NCBI GenBank assembly: GCA_029532625.1
Contig: JARFXM010000009.1
Coordinates: 3,596,001-3,660,000, forward strand
Source: Lomentospora prolificans
Lineage: Eukaryota; Ascomycota; Sordariomycetes; Microascales; Microascaceae
Reading direction: 5' to 3'
Length of the DNA: 64,000 nt
A program made the translations under genes and the position numbers. Below are positions 1 through 12,436 of the stretch, in pieces. Under the pieces are notes generated by a model that was given only the letters and a program-made list of their open reading frames with translations, was not told the DNA's origin and did no database searches. The stretch's first letter is position 1, and each line of letters opens with the position of its first letter.

Positions 1-3000
1 TACATACGGTGGTGTGGACCAGAGCGGGAAGGTCGCTCGAAGCAAGACATCCAACCAAGATAGAAATGCATATGCATCGAGCTGACCGCCGACCGACCCA
101 GCCCAGCACAGAGGCGTCTGAAGATAAACATAAGCTAAAGCGAAAAATAAATGGGAAGAAAAAAGACCCTGGCGCACGAAAATTATATTGCGGACGGGCC
201 GACTTTACTGAGATAAGGACGACAAGCGGTCCTCCTCGGGGGATATCTTTCATCTGCATTTCGGAGAGAGCGACCGTGCTTGCCATGTTCGTTGGTGAAG
301 AATCGGATGAACTCTTTTGCTCGGACGGCGCCCGAGTTGTGCCTCTGGCATGGACTAGAATGTCTTGACCCGCCTGATTGGGTATGTCAGAAAGCCCCCT
401 GCACGGTGTAAGACATTCCCGGACCCCAGTGGCGGCCCTTCGCGAAACTGGGACAAGGATGAGTTCGCGGCGCTCGCCTTTCTATTGGCGGCAGCCAACG
501 AGCTTGGTGCAGTTTTCACTTGTCCCCCCGTCTCTGTCTCTGGTGGAGTCCGGGGCTGGTCGTGCAAACAGGAGGACACTATAATTAACCTCAAAGTTGC
601 CAAGTTGCCTTGTCCCTGGAAAGGCGGTGGACGTACTGTTGAAGAGCGGCATAAGAGCCAGAGGTGTGTATTTGGGTCCAGGCCGACAAAAAGACATGGC
701 AGGATGAGAAGCGGCACGGGAATGAGTCCCACAATTTTGTTTCCACCCCCGCCCTCTTTGCGCCCCCCCCCCCCCCCCCCAAAGAAAAAAAAAAACCACG
801 ACGAGCACTCTCTATCCCATTACCCAATACTTTCCCTCTCACCTGTCCTTGGGTATGAGCGAGGAATCTTTACCTCGTGCCCCCCTTCCCTCTACCCACT
901 AATTTACCTTGCTGCGTGGAACTGTCTTAGCATCTGAGGGATGAGGAAGGTGGCATCTACTTAAATCTCGTGTTGTCGTGGTTCTCTTCCAAGTTTCTAC
1001 TCCTACTACGGTGCCCCAGCTTTAGGAAAAACGAGCAACAGTGATAAGGCCTAAAATTATCGCCTGGCCAGCTAGTAATTAGTGCACACCAGCCGAGATA
1101 CAGAGTATTCGAATAATATCACGTCACAGCCTGCTGACAGGTAAAGAGGGGAATATATCCTGGGACGGTCCCCTGATTGATCGTCCTACCCTTGACCTAG
1201 CTTCCCCCACTGCACCATCGAAAAGTCTGCCGGTCGGGTCGGTAATCGCCAGCAACGAGCTACCCCCGGGCACTTCTCTAACCCAGGCGAACCTGAAAGA
1301 GTGGGGTGATCCTACGAAGCAACTAGAACTTGAGAAGGAATGCGCCAGGCTCGAATTCAATGCTTCCCTCCGCTGGCCCCATCCTGGTAACGGGTCCGAC
1401 GTCCGACATGCTCAACAGACGTGACTCCGTCTCGAGGCTGGCGCATGCGTGCGTGAGAACACCCAGCCCTGAGGAGCGAGTAGGCACAGAGTGAAAAATC
1501 TGGGTGATATCTGCGAAGTCGGCAGTCTAATCTTACGATATAGCAGCACCATCCGACAAGTAAGTTATTCGGGTACGCTTGCACCTCGATGTCACTTGCG
1601 GCTGTAGTCAACCGAGGAGAAGCACTTTCGGCTTGTGATTTCCTATCGGGGGCGACCCTTTGGCAATAATCTGGGAAGTCTGTGGTTGACAAGGAGCTGT
1701 CATCAGGGCAGCGGGCTGTCGCTGTGCCGTGTCCGAGACAAGAGAAAACGCAGCAGGAGGGGTGGGGAGCAACGCCTCCAATGTGATATGGAGAGAACAA
1801 GAAACCGCAAATTCGATGAGAAGAGTGGAAATGGAAGTTAACAAGTTCACCATCTCGAGGGACTAGAGTATAATACCGAGTGCGGTCCAAGGTATGGTTA
1901 TGGGTACGCTAGGTTCCAGATATTGCTTCGATTTTGTCTTTCGCTCTGGTTCAAGTGTACAGTCTACCGCAGCATTTCTTCAAAAGTACGGCGGGGACAG
2001 CAGGTCATAGATACATCCAAGACCCAGTAACCAATATCTCGGCTTCGCCTGGCTGTTAGCAGCTGGCTCTGCCGTGTTCACACTCTCGGATCCATTCCGC
2101 TGCATAATGTATGTAAGCTCAGACTCAACCTCGACTGAACCTGTCGAAAATTCTGCCACACGACGCCCGGATTGGATCATGGACATACTCGCCTAATCAT
2201 TCGTCGTACCCGGCCTCGGAACAACTCTCCTTTGCTTTAGGACAGCGGAGTAATTGTAGGTATTGATGAAACCTCAGATGAGGGTTGGGGAGGGGTGTGG
2301 TTTGGCCCTAGTCGCTCCCCCTCCTCAGTCCCCTCCCCCCTTGGCATCAATTCCATTTTGAGTACTCCTACTATTACTGGTGAATTTACCTAGTACTCCT
2401 GCTCCTGGCTGTACCTCCCTCCACACGCGCCAAACAACCCACACACGTCCAATGTACGAAGTACTCGCTCTCCACCGAGCCTCCGTTTTATGCAGGATCC
2501 ATCCAAGCCATCGACCTTGGGGTACGAGGGTACCCAGCTCCTCTCCCTGGTGCTGGTTGTACTTGGTATATTGCTCGTGCAACCACTATCGCTCACTGAT
2601 CTCACTTATACCTCCCAAATCCAACCACAAGTAGCTTTGGATGTATAAATACAGGACCCATTGCCACTTCAGCTTGTCCTCCTAGCGATCGATATCCTAG
2701 GCCACTTCCCTGTCTACGATTTTGGACAACGCGACTCGATCTTCTGCCCGTCTGCTGGTTATCCACGATAATTACAACCCTTACACGCTCGTGCCAGCAC
2801 GCGATTTGACGGACTGACGCCCACGTTGAACCGCCTGTTTCAAACTTGCCTCTTATTTTCAATCGTCTTAATTTTCTTTTCCCCCACTACATCTGCTCCA
2901 CGGGAACGAACGTGCGCGGCGCGGGATAATTTTCTGACGGCCTCGCCCGCAGAATCACCAGACTAAGGCTGGGCGAAAAACCCAATTCGCATAGAAGGAA

Positions 3001-3180
3001 AGGGGAAAGAAGAAGCGGAAATTACTTGGGCGATACTCGACCAACTCCCCCTCCTGCAGCGTCCGCGACCCTCTTTAACCTAGGGCCGCACATCCACAGC
3101 TCCACCCCTCCCCTCGCGAAACGACCGACCTTCGCAAACCGCAAAACCAAAGAGGCCGACCGTGAGCGCTCGTCGCCGTA
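1..3180. other. Long gene-free region upstream of velB
   Basis: No convincing gene is seen here. Open frames of 60-190 codons exist on both strands, but they overlap each other, have irregular composition and match no family I know. The stretch carries an 18-base C run (763-780) followed directly by an A-rich run. It also has pyrimidine-rich sequence close to the velB start. A long 5' region is plausible for a developmentally regulated gene, so this is probably velB promoter plus leader; no specific site can be assigned. Confidence 0.5.
763..780 (+). repeat. C18 homopolymer next to an A-rich tract
   Basis: Eighteen consecutive C residues are followed by AAAG and about eleven A residues. The complementary strand therefore carries G18, which could fold as a G-quadruplex. 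It lies in non-coding sequence; the true length may differ because such runs are hard to sequence. Confidence 0.9.
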
Positions 3181-4867
3181 ATGGATCCCTCTCGATACCC
3201 CCCAATTATGCACCCGCAAATGGGCGATACGAACGCTGCCTACATGCAGCATCCCCAGATGTCCCAGCAACCCCCCCATATGCCCATGCAGATGCCGCCG
3301 GCGCCTCAGCAAGTGTCGCAACAACAGCTTCCACCGCAGCTCCCCCACCAGGTGAACCACGGCCACGCCGCCCAGCAGCAGTATCCTACGCCCATATCGC
3401 AATACCCAAGCTCGGAGAACATCCAGAGCAATGGAAGTCAAGTCGCTCCCACACCATCGACCTCTATCATCCCCTCGCCCCGCCTTCCCCCGAGCCAGTC
3501 GCTACTTCAGTCCATCTCCAAGGTGGACGAAGCTACGGGGAGAAAGTATACGTGAGTGACAACCCCATTCCGCAAGGGTAGTTAGGGCTCAACTTCACCC
3601 TAAACGGGATGCTGACCTTGATTCTAGGCTTGTGGTTGAACAACAACCAAAGCGAGCACGCATGTGTGGCTTTGGCGACAAAGACCGACGCCCAATTACC
3701 CCTCCACCATGTGTGAGGCTCATTGTCACCGACGTTAGCGGCAAAGAGGTCGATGTTAAGTATGTCCCCAAATTCGGGCCGCTTGCGCCTCATTTCCTCT
3801 GAAGGGCCAGGCAAGGGCTGAAACCGTCCTAACTATCCCTGCTTCTAGCTCCATCGACCACGGCATGTTTGTGCTCAACGTAGACTTATGGAACGAGGAC
3901 GGCTCGCGCGAAGTAAACCTCGTGCGTCATTCAAGCGGGACCCCATCAATCTCCTCTACGACGCCGGCGTCGTACGGAAGCCTGACGTCGTCAACACCCG
4001 CCTTTGCGAATATTCTCCCGTCCCATCGGGATTCTCCATACCCGCCATCTGATATGGGCGGGTATGGTCAGCCCGTCATGTCTCAGTATGGGATGCCTCC
4101 CGGATATGGGCAAGCCCCATCCCCCTACGGCCAAGGCCCGCAGCCTGGATATCCTCAATGTCAGTACGGGGCGTGAAAAGTCATGCCATCTTCCCTAAGT
4201 CCTTGAGAAACATACTAACTCTTTACATATAGCACCCTATATGCCGCCCAATGCCTATTCCCCTGCAAACCAGTACTACCCGCCGCAAGGCGACTTCCGG
4301 CCCAACATGGGAGCCGTTCCCCAACTGCCCTCGAATAGTGCTATGAGCCACTACGGCGCGACTTCTCCAGGTTATGGCGATCTTAGCCGGATGGGCCACA
4401 ATCAGCCGCAAGGAATGTTCACCCGCAACCTTATCGGGAGTTTGGCAGCGAGCGCTTTCCGCTTGATCGACTCCAACGACAAGATCGGCATCTGGTTTGT
4501 CCTCCAGGACCTCAGTGTCAGGACTGAAGGCCACTTCAGGTTTGTCTCTCTTTTGCTCACCAAGACACCCAAGTTTCACGCAGTACAGAGAACTAACTTC
4601 GTCCACTTAAGGCTGAGGTTTTCGTTTGTTAACGTTGGCCCCCCGCCAAATGCAAATGGAAACGGCGATGCCCCGGTAGTCAACACCGGGAAATCACCAG
4701 TACTCGCGTCATGCTTCAGCGATGTATTCACCGTTTTCTCGGCGAAGAAGTTCCCTGGCGTTTGCGAAAGTACGCCGCTCTCCAAGTGCTTTGCACACCA
4801 AGGGATCAAGATCCCCATCAGGAAAGAGGCCAACAGTAGAGGCGGCGACGATGATGACGACTATTAG
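3181..4867 (+). CDS. velB: Velvet-family developmental regulator VelB
   Basis: VelB is a velvet-domain transcription regulator. In fungi it pairs with VeA or VosA and acts in the nucleus to couple light, sporulation and secondary metabolism. The model has five exons: 3181-3551, 3628-3759, 3849-4159, 4233-4539 and 4612-4867, giving 458 residues with all phases matching. The N-terminus (about residues 1-120) is rich in Q, P and M. The velvet domain begins near residue 125 (VVEQQPKRARMCGFGDKDRR, PPPCVRLIV, IDHGMFVLNVDLW). It is then interrupted by a roughly 150-residue disordered G/Y/P/Q/S-rich insert. It resumes with LIGSLAASAFRL, GIWFVLQDLSVRTEGHF and FPGVCESTPLSKCFAHQG, and ends in an acidic DDDDDY tail. 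The split domain with a long insert is typical of VelB and distinguishes it from VosA and VeA. The last intron (72 nt) contains no stop and is a multiple of three. Confidence 0.95.
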
Positions 4868-6970
4868 TCTAGGTAAAGCTTTGCAGGTCATACCTACGAT
4901 CATAGTTGCTTTCATTCTTCTCCCTTGCGCCTCAGGGGATATACCGCTCCGTTATAAGTGTCCCCGCCTTCTTTTCATCTTTTGCCTTCATGTCTTCTTT
5001 TTTCTTGTCCGGTTAGAATTACTTGGCGGCGGAATCTCTTGAAACCAAAACAATCACCATTCCCCCTGCATTTTTCTTTTAGTCTCGTTGCACGACGACG
5101 ATACCAACCGTTCAGCTTTCCTCTTGACGGGGAAATGACTACAATCAGGCCGACTTCAGAGGCTTTTTGGGTTATGTAGGTTGGTGGCAGCGAGAGTTGG
5201 TATATTTGATTTCCAATGCACCACTATACCCCTAGCGTTCACCCCATCTTGTTCAGGCAAAATCATCTGTCCTAGTGTAGCGACTAGGGTCACGGAGCTT
5301 CCCAGTAGGAGCTAAGGCTGGTTTCTTGGTAGACAAATCATTTCTTGTTTTCCTTTGTGTTATCCTTGCATATGAAATGGTTCAAGTTAGGTGCCCTGTT
5401 TCTTGACACTTTAGAAGCGGCTACAGCCAGCACGAGATGGGTTTCTTTTGTGGTTACGGCCGGGTTGACGGAGTCAGGTGAGGTTGCTAGAAGGCGATTA
5501 TAGTTGGCAGGAACGAGAAGCATTCTCTCTGTTTGCCTCGTTCAAGGTTTGAATGTGATTTCTCCCAAGTTGTATTCCCAAATGAGGTCGAAATCCCTTC
5601 CCTTGACACTAGCTTCTGTGGTTTCGAACATGTAAGGGCGTATTGTGTCCGTAAATCTCTTGCCAGGTCTGTGAAGACCACTGTGAGGCGAGGGGCCAGC
5701 CATGCTAGGATTGCGTCGCTATATCTATATTGTCAGCACTGACGGTTTCCCCTAGGTCCCAAATGCAACATGGCGGCGTTGCGTAGCAAGGACGACGAAA
5801 CGTATGACGCGTGGGCTTTGCATCTTCGATTGTTTCCCTTGCCCTTTTTTCCCTGCTAGTTTTCTGAGAATCATGTCGGTGAAATAGCATGTTTCTATTC
5901 TCCCGATGGGAAAATGTCCGGGAGGGAAGCAAATGTAACCTGGTCCGGTAGTTGGCCAGTCCGAGATCTGGGTGGTAGTGCGCCAGGATTGGGCAACGCT
6001 GGCGGTTACATCTCTCCCTGCGCTCGTTCCCGTCTAAGGAAGAGGGGGACAGATTCAGAGTTTGGTTCGCCAACGTAGGAGAAGATCAGATGGTAAAGGG
6101 TTAACATTTTGGCCGAGCGGAGGGTTGTATTTGTCTGTGTGATCGTAAGCGACTAGGTGCCTCGGCGGGAATGAACCACGTTGCAACTCTCCAGGCAAGA
6201 AAAGGATAAACCCAAACCCTACGGGCCGGCGTTAACGGATGGGCTAGTTGAGAGTCCAGTCATGCTCAAGGTCCTGCCAGAGCATTCCTGGAAGAAGACT
6301 TGGAGACTTATAGACAGATGAATGTATATCTGTATATATTTTTGAGAGAAAAAGAGTGGGCGATGCACCATTGATAGTCTCGGCGGATATCAACATTTAT
6401 CCATTCACTGTCGACCAACCATCATCAAGACATGCCGACGGCTCCATCCATCGGTTGGTTGATCGATTGACCAATTCTCATTATCCTCACACAAGTACAA
6501 CCCGCCTGGTCCCGTCAAGGATCGCTTAGCAGTCATCAATGATGGATCGGTGTCGCCACACTGGTCTCAATGTGCGGCGTATCAAGTGCTAAAATTGATC
6601 AATGATCCATTCCATTGATCATATAGATCCATTGCCTGGCCTGGCTGGGCTGGCCAGCTATGGTGTGCCAGCCGCGCCGGTGGTAATTTTAGTGGGGCTC
6701 TTGAGACCGTCCATAGGGTTGCCGCCCACCATATTGGTCACTAACGGCCAGCCACCCGGGCTGGCTGGCCAGGGACAAGGCCAGGCCGCCCCGACTCCAT
6801 AAAACTGTCAGCGCCTATTATTTAGTTGCCTAATAATTGGAAGGCTCCATAAGTAACCTTAGGCTTGCCCCGCGAGACACCCCAGTTTCAAACATCAAAC
6901 CACAGTGAACTGGTCCCTGCAGCCACCGAGGCCTCATCACTAGAGAGTAGATCCTCTATTGTGAGAAGAG
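4868..6970. other. Intergenic region between velB and TBCE
   Basis: No gene is supported. The first few hundred bases are probably the velB 3' UTR. Around 6590-6625 there are overlapping TTGATC/GATCAA-type inverted repeats. From 6625 to 6790 there is a patch dense in GCTGG/CCAGC words. Pyrimidine-rich sequence shortly before 6971 is likely the TBCE leader. Confidence 0.5.
6625..6790. repeat. CCAGC/GCTGG-dense patch
   Basis: About seven CCAGC or GCTGG words fall within roughly 165 bp, where fewer than one is expected, including GGCTGGGCTGGCCAGC and GGCTGGCTGGCCAG. A similar patch occurs at about 26190-26365. The function is unknown; it could be a clustered binding site or the remains of a simple repeat. 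Confidence 0.5.
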
Positions 6971-8941
6971 ATGGCTACCGGTCCGCAGGTTGGTCAACGC
7001 CTATCTTACGACGGCGCAGTCTGCACCGTCCGCTATATTGGCGAGGTAACCGGCACCTCGGGAGCTTGGCTGGGCGTCGAATGGGACGACCCTACCCGGG
7101 GCAAGCACGATGGCAGCCACAAGGGCATCAAATATTTTGAATGTAAAAGAAAACGACCTTTCTTTCAATAGTAACGGCCCTGTCTTGGATCACTAACATA
7201 TTGGCCCTCTAGGCCTGTCCAAATCGCATACCGCGGCCTCCTTTATCCGCCCCTCACGGCCGTCAGAGAAGCCGCAAAGCTTTCTCTCGGCTCTCCATGA
7301 GAAGTACGCCTCGGAGGTCGATGAGTCGAACGCTCCGGTAGCCTCGGCTCGCTTGATCGAAATATCAGGCAAAGTCGTCGAGGAGGTCGGCTTCAACAAA
7401 ATCCGGAAGCGTCTGGCTCGAGTTGGTGATCTGAAAATCGTCATCCTCGATGGGATGCGAGTGGTTTCCGCTACTGGAGGCGGGGATGATGGAAGGTTCG
7501 AATCTATGACCGTGGCAGAAACATGCCCTAAAATCATCGAGTTGGACCTTAGTCGCAACCTCTTTGTGGACTTTAAGCCCTTGGTAGAGGTGTGCAGTCA
7601 GCTCTCGGACCTACGAAGTTTGAGAATAAAGTACGTTCTCGGTCTTCCTCACTCAACTGGATATGGGTGCATCTCCCTTTATATCCGTCTCTCTGCTAAC
7701 GTGAATTCTTCCCTCATAACAGCGGCAATCGATTCCGCGACGTTTTGAAGGACAGGTCTATCGCCCAAGCCAAGCCTATCTTTGCCAAGGTTAAGGAATT
7801 AGCACTCGAGGAGACGCTCCTTGGATGGGAGGAGATATGTTACATCGCTGCGAGATTTGAATCTCTGGGCAGCCTTCACTGCGGGACAAATCAATTGACT
7901 ACCATTCCTACACCTCCACCCAAGGCCCTCTCATCAACGTTAACCGTCCTTAACCTCGAGTTCAATGAATTCAGGACGCTTACGGATATATCTATGCTTT
8001 CATCACTCACGTCACTCCACAACTTACATCTCAAGGGGAACAATATCTCAACTATAACACCGCATCCCTCCGCCGAGGTTCCGTCCTTTCCCCCATCCAT
8101 TCAATACGTTGACCTATCTTACAACAAAATCACGTCATGGACATTTGTCGACTCCCTCCAGACCATATTCCCTGGTCTCACTGCCCTACGGATCGCTCAC
8201 AATCCCGTATATGAAAGCGCCGACCAAACAGCGCAGCTAGAGTCTCGCGCCTCGACGAGCGAGGAGGCTCATATGATAACCATTGCGCGGCTGAGTCAAC
8301 TCAAAATCCTGAATTTCGTGACAATAACACCCAACGATCGTGCGAACGCCGAAATGTTCTACCTTTCTCGCATTGCAAAGCAGCTGGCTAGCGTTGCTGA
8401 AGATGCTAGCGGCAACATCTTAAAGGAACATCCTAGGTATGGAGAACTCTGTGAGGTGTATGGAGAACCGGATGTCATCCGTCGGAAAGAGATAAACCCA
8501 GACTTTCTCGAGGCGAGACTGGTAAAGGTCACGTTCAGATATGTTGATGGCACTGGGAAGGTGGTTGGTGGCCCACTGAGCAAGCAAATTCCGAATTCAT
8601 TTGACGTGTACATGTTGAAAGGGATGGCTGGCAGGATGTTTAGACTACCACCTCTCAGGGTCAAGCTCATCTGGGAGACAGGAGAATGGGATCCTGTTGC
8701 AGGCTTTGACGAGCAGGAAGGCGATAGTAGTGACGAAGAAGAGGAGATCGCCGAAGCTGAGACGGAGTGGGCTGTGAGAAAGGATGGTAAGGAAGAAAAG
8801 ATTCTCGGCGGTGGGAAGACTGTGTCCGGCGCGGCAGTGGGACGGTGGATAAAGAGGGAGGTGGAATTGCTGGACAGTCCCAGAGCGCTTAGATTCTGCG
8901 TAGACGGGCAAGAAGCAAGGATTCGCGTGGAGGTGAGGTGA
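6971..8941 (+). CDS. PAC2: Tubulin-specific chaperone E (TBCE / Pac2)
   Basis: Tubulin-folding cofactor E binds alpha-tubulin and, with cofactors C and D, assembles or takes apart the alpha/beta-tubulin dimer in the cytosol. The exons are 6971-7142, 7213-7630 and 7723-8941, giving 602 residues. Residues 1-58 form a CAP-Gly domain (GTSGAWLGVEWDDPTRGKHD, ending in GIKYFEC). Leucine-rich repeats follow (for example IIELDLSRNLF, LTVLNLEFNEF, LHNLHLKGNNIS and IQYVDLSYNKI). The C-terminal part resembles the ubiquitin-like domain of the family and holds an acidic stretch (GDSSDEEEEIAEAE). The order CAP-Gly, LRR, Ubl is diagnostic. The ATG chosen directly precedes the CAP-Gly fold. The alpha-tubulin gene, its client, is at 51.6 kb in the same window. 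Confidence 0.95.
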
Positions 8942-10052
8942 GATGCATCTCGGAAAACATATAGGAAAGTATGTTGGGCGTCAAATGACGAGCTCGATAT
9001 ATTTTCTGATTCTTGTCCGATCTGCGAATTTCAGTTGCCACTTCTATTTCCCCTCTGGCCTAGGCAGTGGCCCATGTCAAGTATCTTGGAAAATTAAAGA
9101 AAAAAATGCAGAATAAGAATTAAAGCAAAACATTACCGCAGGCATTGGTTTCGCCAGCGTCCACTCTTTCGAGCCCTACAAGATTAGGAGATGCTTTCCA
9201 GAGGATACTGCCTTCCAATGGACGCACCACACCGAGCAAAGAAACTGTTCATGTGGTGGAAGCCAGCCAAGGAAGCATTAGGTGCGGTCAATTATAGATC
9301 AATCGATTCTTTCAAGGAGTCAGTCATGTCAAGCTCAACCCCCAAGGGAAAAAGAGACTCCGACGCCAGCGAGACTAAATCCGTGCAGATCCCCAAAACC
9401 TTCTTTTATCACTGTTCTAGAAGAAGGTTTGCACTAATTACCAGTCGTCGTCTCTCCGACGCCGCCGACACTTTTGGTTTGGCTGCTGCGGGGGTTTTAA
9501 TCTCCATTTAAAGTCCGAAGCTTGAGCTTGCTTGGTGCTGGGCATCATCATAATAATAGCTCCAAGCGCAACAACAAAAGTGTATTTCTAGCTCGCCAGC
9601 CAGCCAGATGGGCTTAACCCCGATCCCGGAATTGATGCATCCATCTATTGACGACTCTCCGCGCGTGTCTTCCGTGAACTTCTGAAACGAGTATTTTGAT
9701 CAAAGACAAAGATTTCACTAGGAATCCCAAAGCGACGCCCCCTACGGAGTTTATATTTCCGACCGCGGGATCATCGCGAGGCGTCTCGATGACCGGACCT
9801 CCAACTTAACCCCGTATTGTTGGAGGTGCTAGCCGTAACACCCCAAGCGGCGTCATAGGAGGCGTTGCGAAGTATAAATATTTCCCCGAGCGCCACTTGC
9901 CAGCGGGTACTGGAGAGGCAGGGGATTTTCCATCATCACATCATATCCATTAGCTTTTATTCATTACCGGACTGCTTCGCTTTAAAGAGACTTCGGACTT
10001 AGCTTGAAGCCTCCGACAACTACACGCAGATTTCAGCTAGACTCCCAACAAA
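8942..10052. other. Intergenic region upstream of the aldo-keto reductase
   Basis: No gene is supported; the 106-codon frame at 9191-9511 has no recognisable features. The right-hand end is the promoter and leader of the aldo-keto reductase and contains a clear TATA box (9873-9880). A CGCCAGCCAGCCAG run lies at about 9594. Confidence 0.5.
9873..9880 (+). promoter_or_regulatory. TATA box of the aldo-keto reductase gene
   Basis: TATAAATA lies 173 bp upstream of the ATG at 10053, a usual distance for a fungal core promoter with a leader of about 100-140 nt. CCCC-containing stress-element-like sequences lie further upstream, but these are too short to be decisive. Confidence 0.55.
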
Positions 10053-11259
10053 ATGCCTCAGCTCGGAGGACGAGAAGTTGGCCGCATCGGCTTTGGCCTC
10101 ATGGGTAAGGAGATCTCAAAATCGCGAGCTGAAAGCTTGGAACGGCCGTTAACCTGGTTTGATATCCAATAGGCTTGACGTGGAGGCCTAACCCTTGCTC
10201 CGAGGAGCAGGCTTTTGCGGCCATGCGTGCCGCGCTCGCCAACGGTGCTAACTTTTGGAACGGCGGCGAGTTCTACGGCACACCTGAGCATAACAGCATG
10301 ACCTTACTAAACGCCTACTTCAAGAAATACCCCGAGGATGCCTCCAAAGTCGTTCTGAGCATCAAGGGCGGTACGGTTCCCGGAACTCTCGACATGGACG
10401 GCTCACCGGAGAACACGCGGCGATCCGTGGACCAGATCATGAAGCAGCTCAGCGGCTCTATCAAGGTTGACATGTTTGAGTGTGCTCGCAGAGACCGCAA
10501 AGTCCCACTCGAAACAACCCTCGGCGTCCTCGAGAACGAGTACGTGAAGACGGGCAAAATTGGCGGCATTTCCCTGTCTGAGGTCTCCGCGGAGACGATC
10601 CACGAAGCTGTCAAGATTACCAGGATCAATGCGGTTGAGGTTGAGTTGAGCCTTTGGGCTACTGACGTACTGGAGAACGGCGTCGCGGAGGCGTGCGCCA
10701 AGTACAATATTCCGTTGGTTGCTTACAGCCCTCTCGGACGTGGTGTAGGTTTTCGGCCTCTTGGGGGCTTTTTTTTTTTTTTTCCTTCAAATACTTTTAC
10801 CCCATCTCCCACCACACCAGATGCAGACACCAATATGGTGTCCTCATTCTCCTTCCTTCATCGAGTCTGCTAACCTGGCTGATTGTTTCCTAGATACTTA
10901 CCGGGCAGATTAAGTCTCCCGAGGACATTCCAGAGGGAGATTTCCGTCGTTTCTTACCTCGCTTCCAGCCTGATACGTTTGCAATCAACCTCGAGCTTGT
11001 GCGGCAGGTTGAGAAGCTGGCGAACAAGAAGCAGTGCACACTTTCACAACTCGCTATCGGGTGGTGCCTCGCGTTGTCGCGAAGACCCAACATGCCCACC
11101 ATCATCCCCATTCCCGGTGCTACGACGGAGGACAGGGTTAATGAGAACTCAAAGATCGTTGAGCTTACGGATGAGGAGATGGCCGAGATCGATGCCATCC
11201 TTGCCAAGTTCGAAGTGGTAGGAGACCGGTATCCCAAAGGGAGTTTGATAAACACATAA
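10053..11259 (+). CDS. Aldo-keto reductase, pyridoxal reductase (AKR8) type
   Basis: This is an NADPH-dependent aldo-keto reductase most like fungal pyridoxal reductases, which reduce pyridoxal to pyridoxine in the cytosol. The exons are 10053-10104, 10173-10744 and 10894-11259, giving 329 residues. It opens with GREVGRIGFGLMGLTWRPNP. The active-site segment reads ANFWNGGEFYG, so the Tyr of the AKR tetrad is present while the usual Asp position carries Asn. The Lys lies in LSIKGG. The usual His position appears to be in MFECARRD, so it is replaced, as I recall for AKR8 members. The cofactor-end motif PIPGATTEDRVNEN is clear. The second intron holds a T15 run (10769-10783). Substrate assignment is by family resemblance only; other aldehydes are possible. 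Confidence 0.85.
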
Positions 11260-12436
11260 GTCGAAGAGCCTAGCGAAGCCAAAAGCGCAAGTTAGTTACA
11301 ACTGCTTGCCGAAGTATCTAGATTCTGAAGATTTTTATAAACGGGTGATGCCGAGAATATACGGCGAGAGATTCAGGTTCTTTGGAATCATCAAACCAAA
11401 CACCCGAGAAGGGGCCTGTTTCAGGATTGCAGAATTCAAGAAAAATAAAACACATCATTCTCTCGATGCGAAGCAGCGTGGCTGCACTTTGGTGGAAATA
11501 TCGCAGTTAGAACTTACCAGACGCATCTTCACAAGTTAGTGAGTCAGGGATTACCAAGTCGATGACACATGAACTTATAAGTGTTCAATGTTATAGAGAG
11601 AGAACCTGAGTGAGGAGAAGCTCCGCTCCTACTTGAGCGATCCAGACATTTTTTTGATAAATCCCTCCCTCAAGCGCACGTGATATGCTGGGCCTCCTAC
11701 ATTGTACCGGTATATTATCAGTATACCAAGGGTACTAGTGGAAGAGATCATGCCCACCTGGCAGGCAGTGTCGGGCTAGAAAGTGGGGCCGTCCCTAAAA
11801 TCCGGGAATGAACTCGCCAGCCAATTAAAACCCGGGCCTTTCCTTCCACGGAGAGGAGCTCGTCTATCTCTTCCTGCGTACGAAGGTAGAACGGGAAGAA
11901 AACGGATCAATTGATGTGCCAAATCTGCATTCGCTTGACAGATCGGCCTAAATCTGAGCTTACTTTGTACGGTGCACAGCAATCTTTTTGTCGATGTTTT
12001 TGGGTAGTACACTCGAGCTGATCCTTGCCGCCCCACCAGGTCTTGAGAGAAAATGTATGATCAAACGTGATGATGATGGCCACTCGTCTACCCACGTTGG
12101 AGCTTCACGAATGCATTAATTCCCCGCGCATTAGTTCTCATCTTCGCCCTCGTTCCTTGCGGCGGCAGAACATCAAAACTCACCGACGGTGGCTAATTCA
12201 GCTGCGGCGAGCGCAACATGAAGTCACGCAATTCTGCTCCCCACCAAACCCCACCATAAGATTTAATGCAACCCCGCCATCAACGGATGAAAATCTGCTG
12301 CTGCCAGGCTCAATAAAAATTCAAACCACGCTCTGACAGAGTAGCTCGTGCACGACGAGTCAATTCAAAAGGCGCATCGCATAGACTTCCCTTGAATTGC
12401 CTTTTGAGTGGTCGTTCAATCATCCCTCCCAGCACC
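11260..12436. other. Intergenic region between the reductase and mde1
   Basis: No gene is supported; the frames here are short and lack features. A perfect 6-bp inverted repeat, GGTATA-(7)-TATACC, lies at 11709-11727. The right end is presumably the mde1 promoter. Confidence 0.5.

Noticed and set aside
365..937. 190-codon plus-strand frame near the window start
   Set aside because: It runs through the C18 and poly-A tracts, giving long Pro and Lys runs, and has no family resemblance.
1357..1890. 177-codon minus-strand frame
   Set aside because: No recognisable motif, many Cys and Arg without pattern, and competing frames on both strands.
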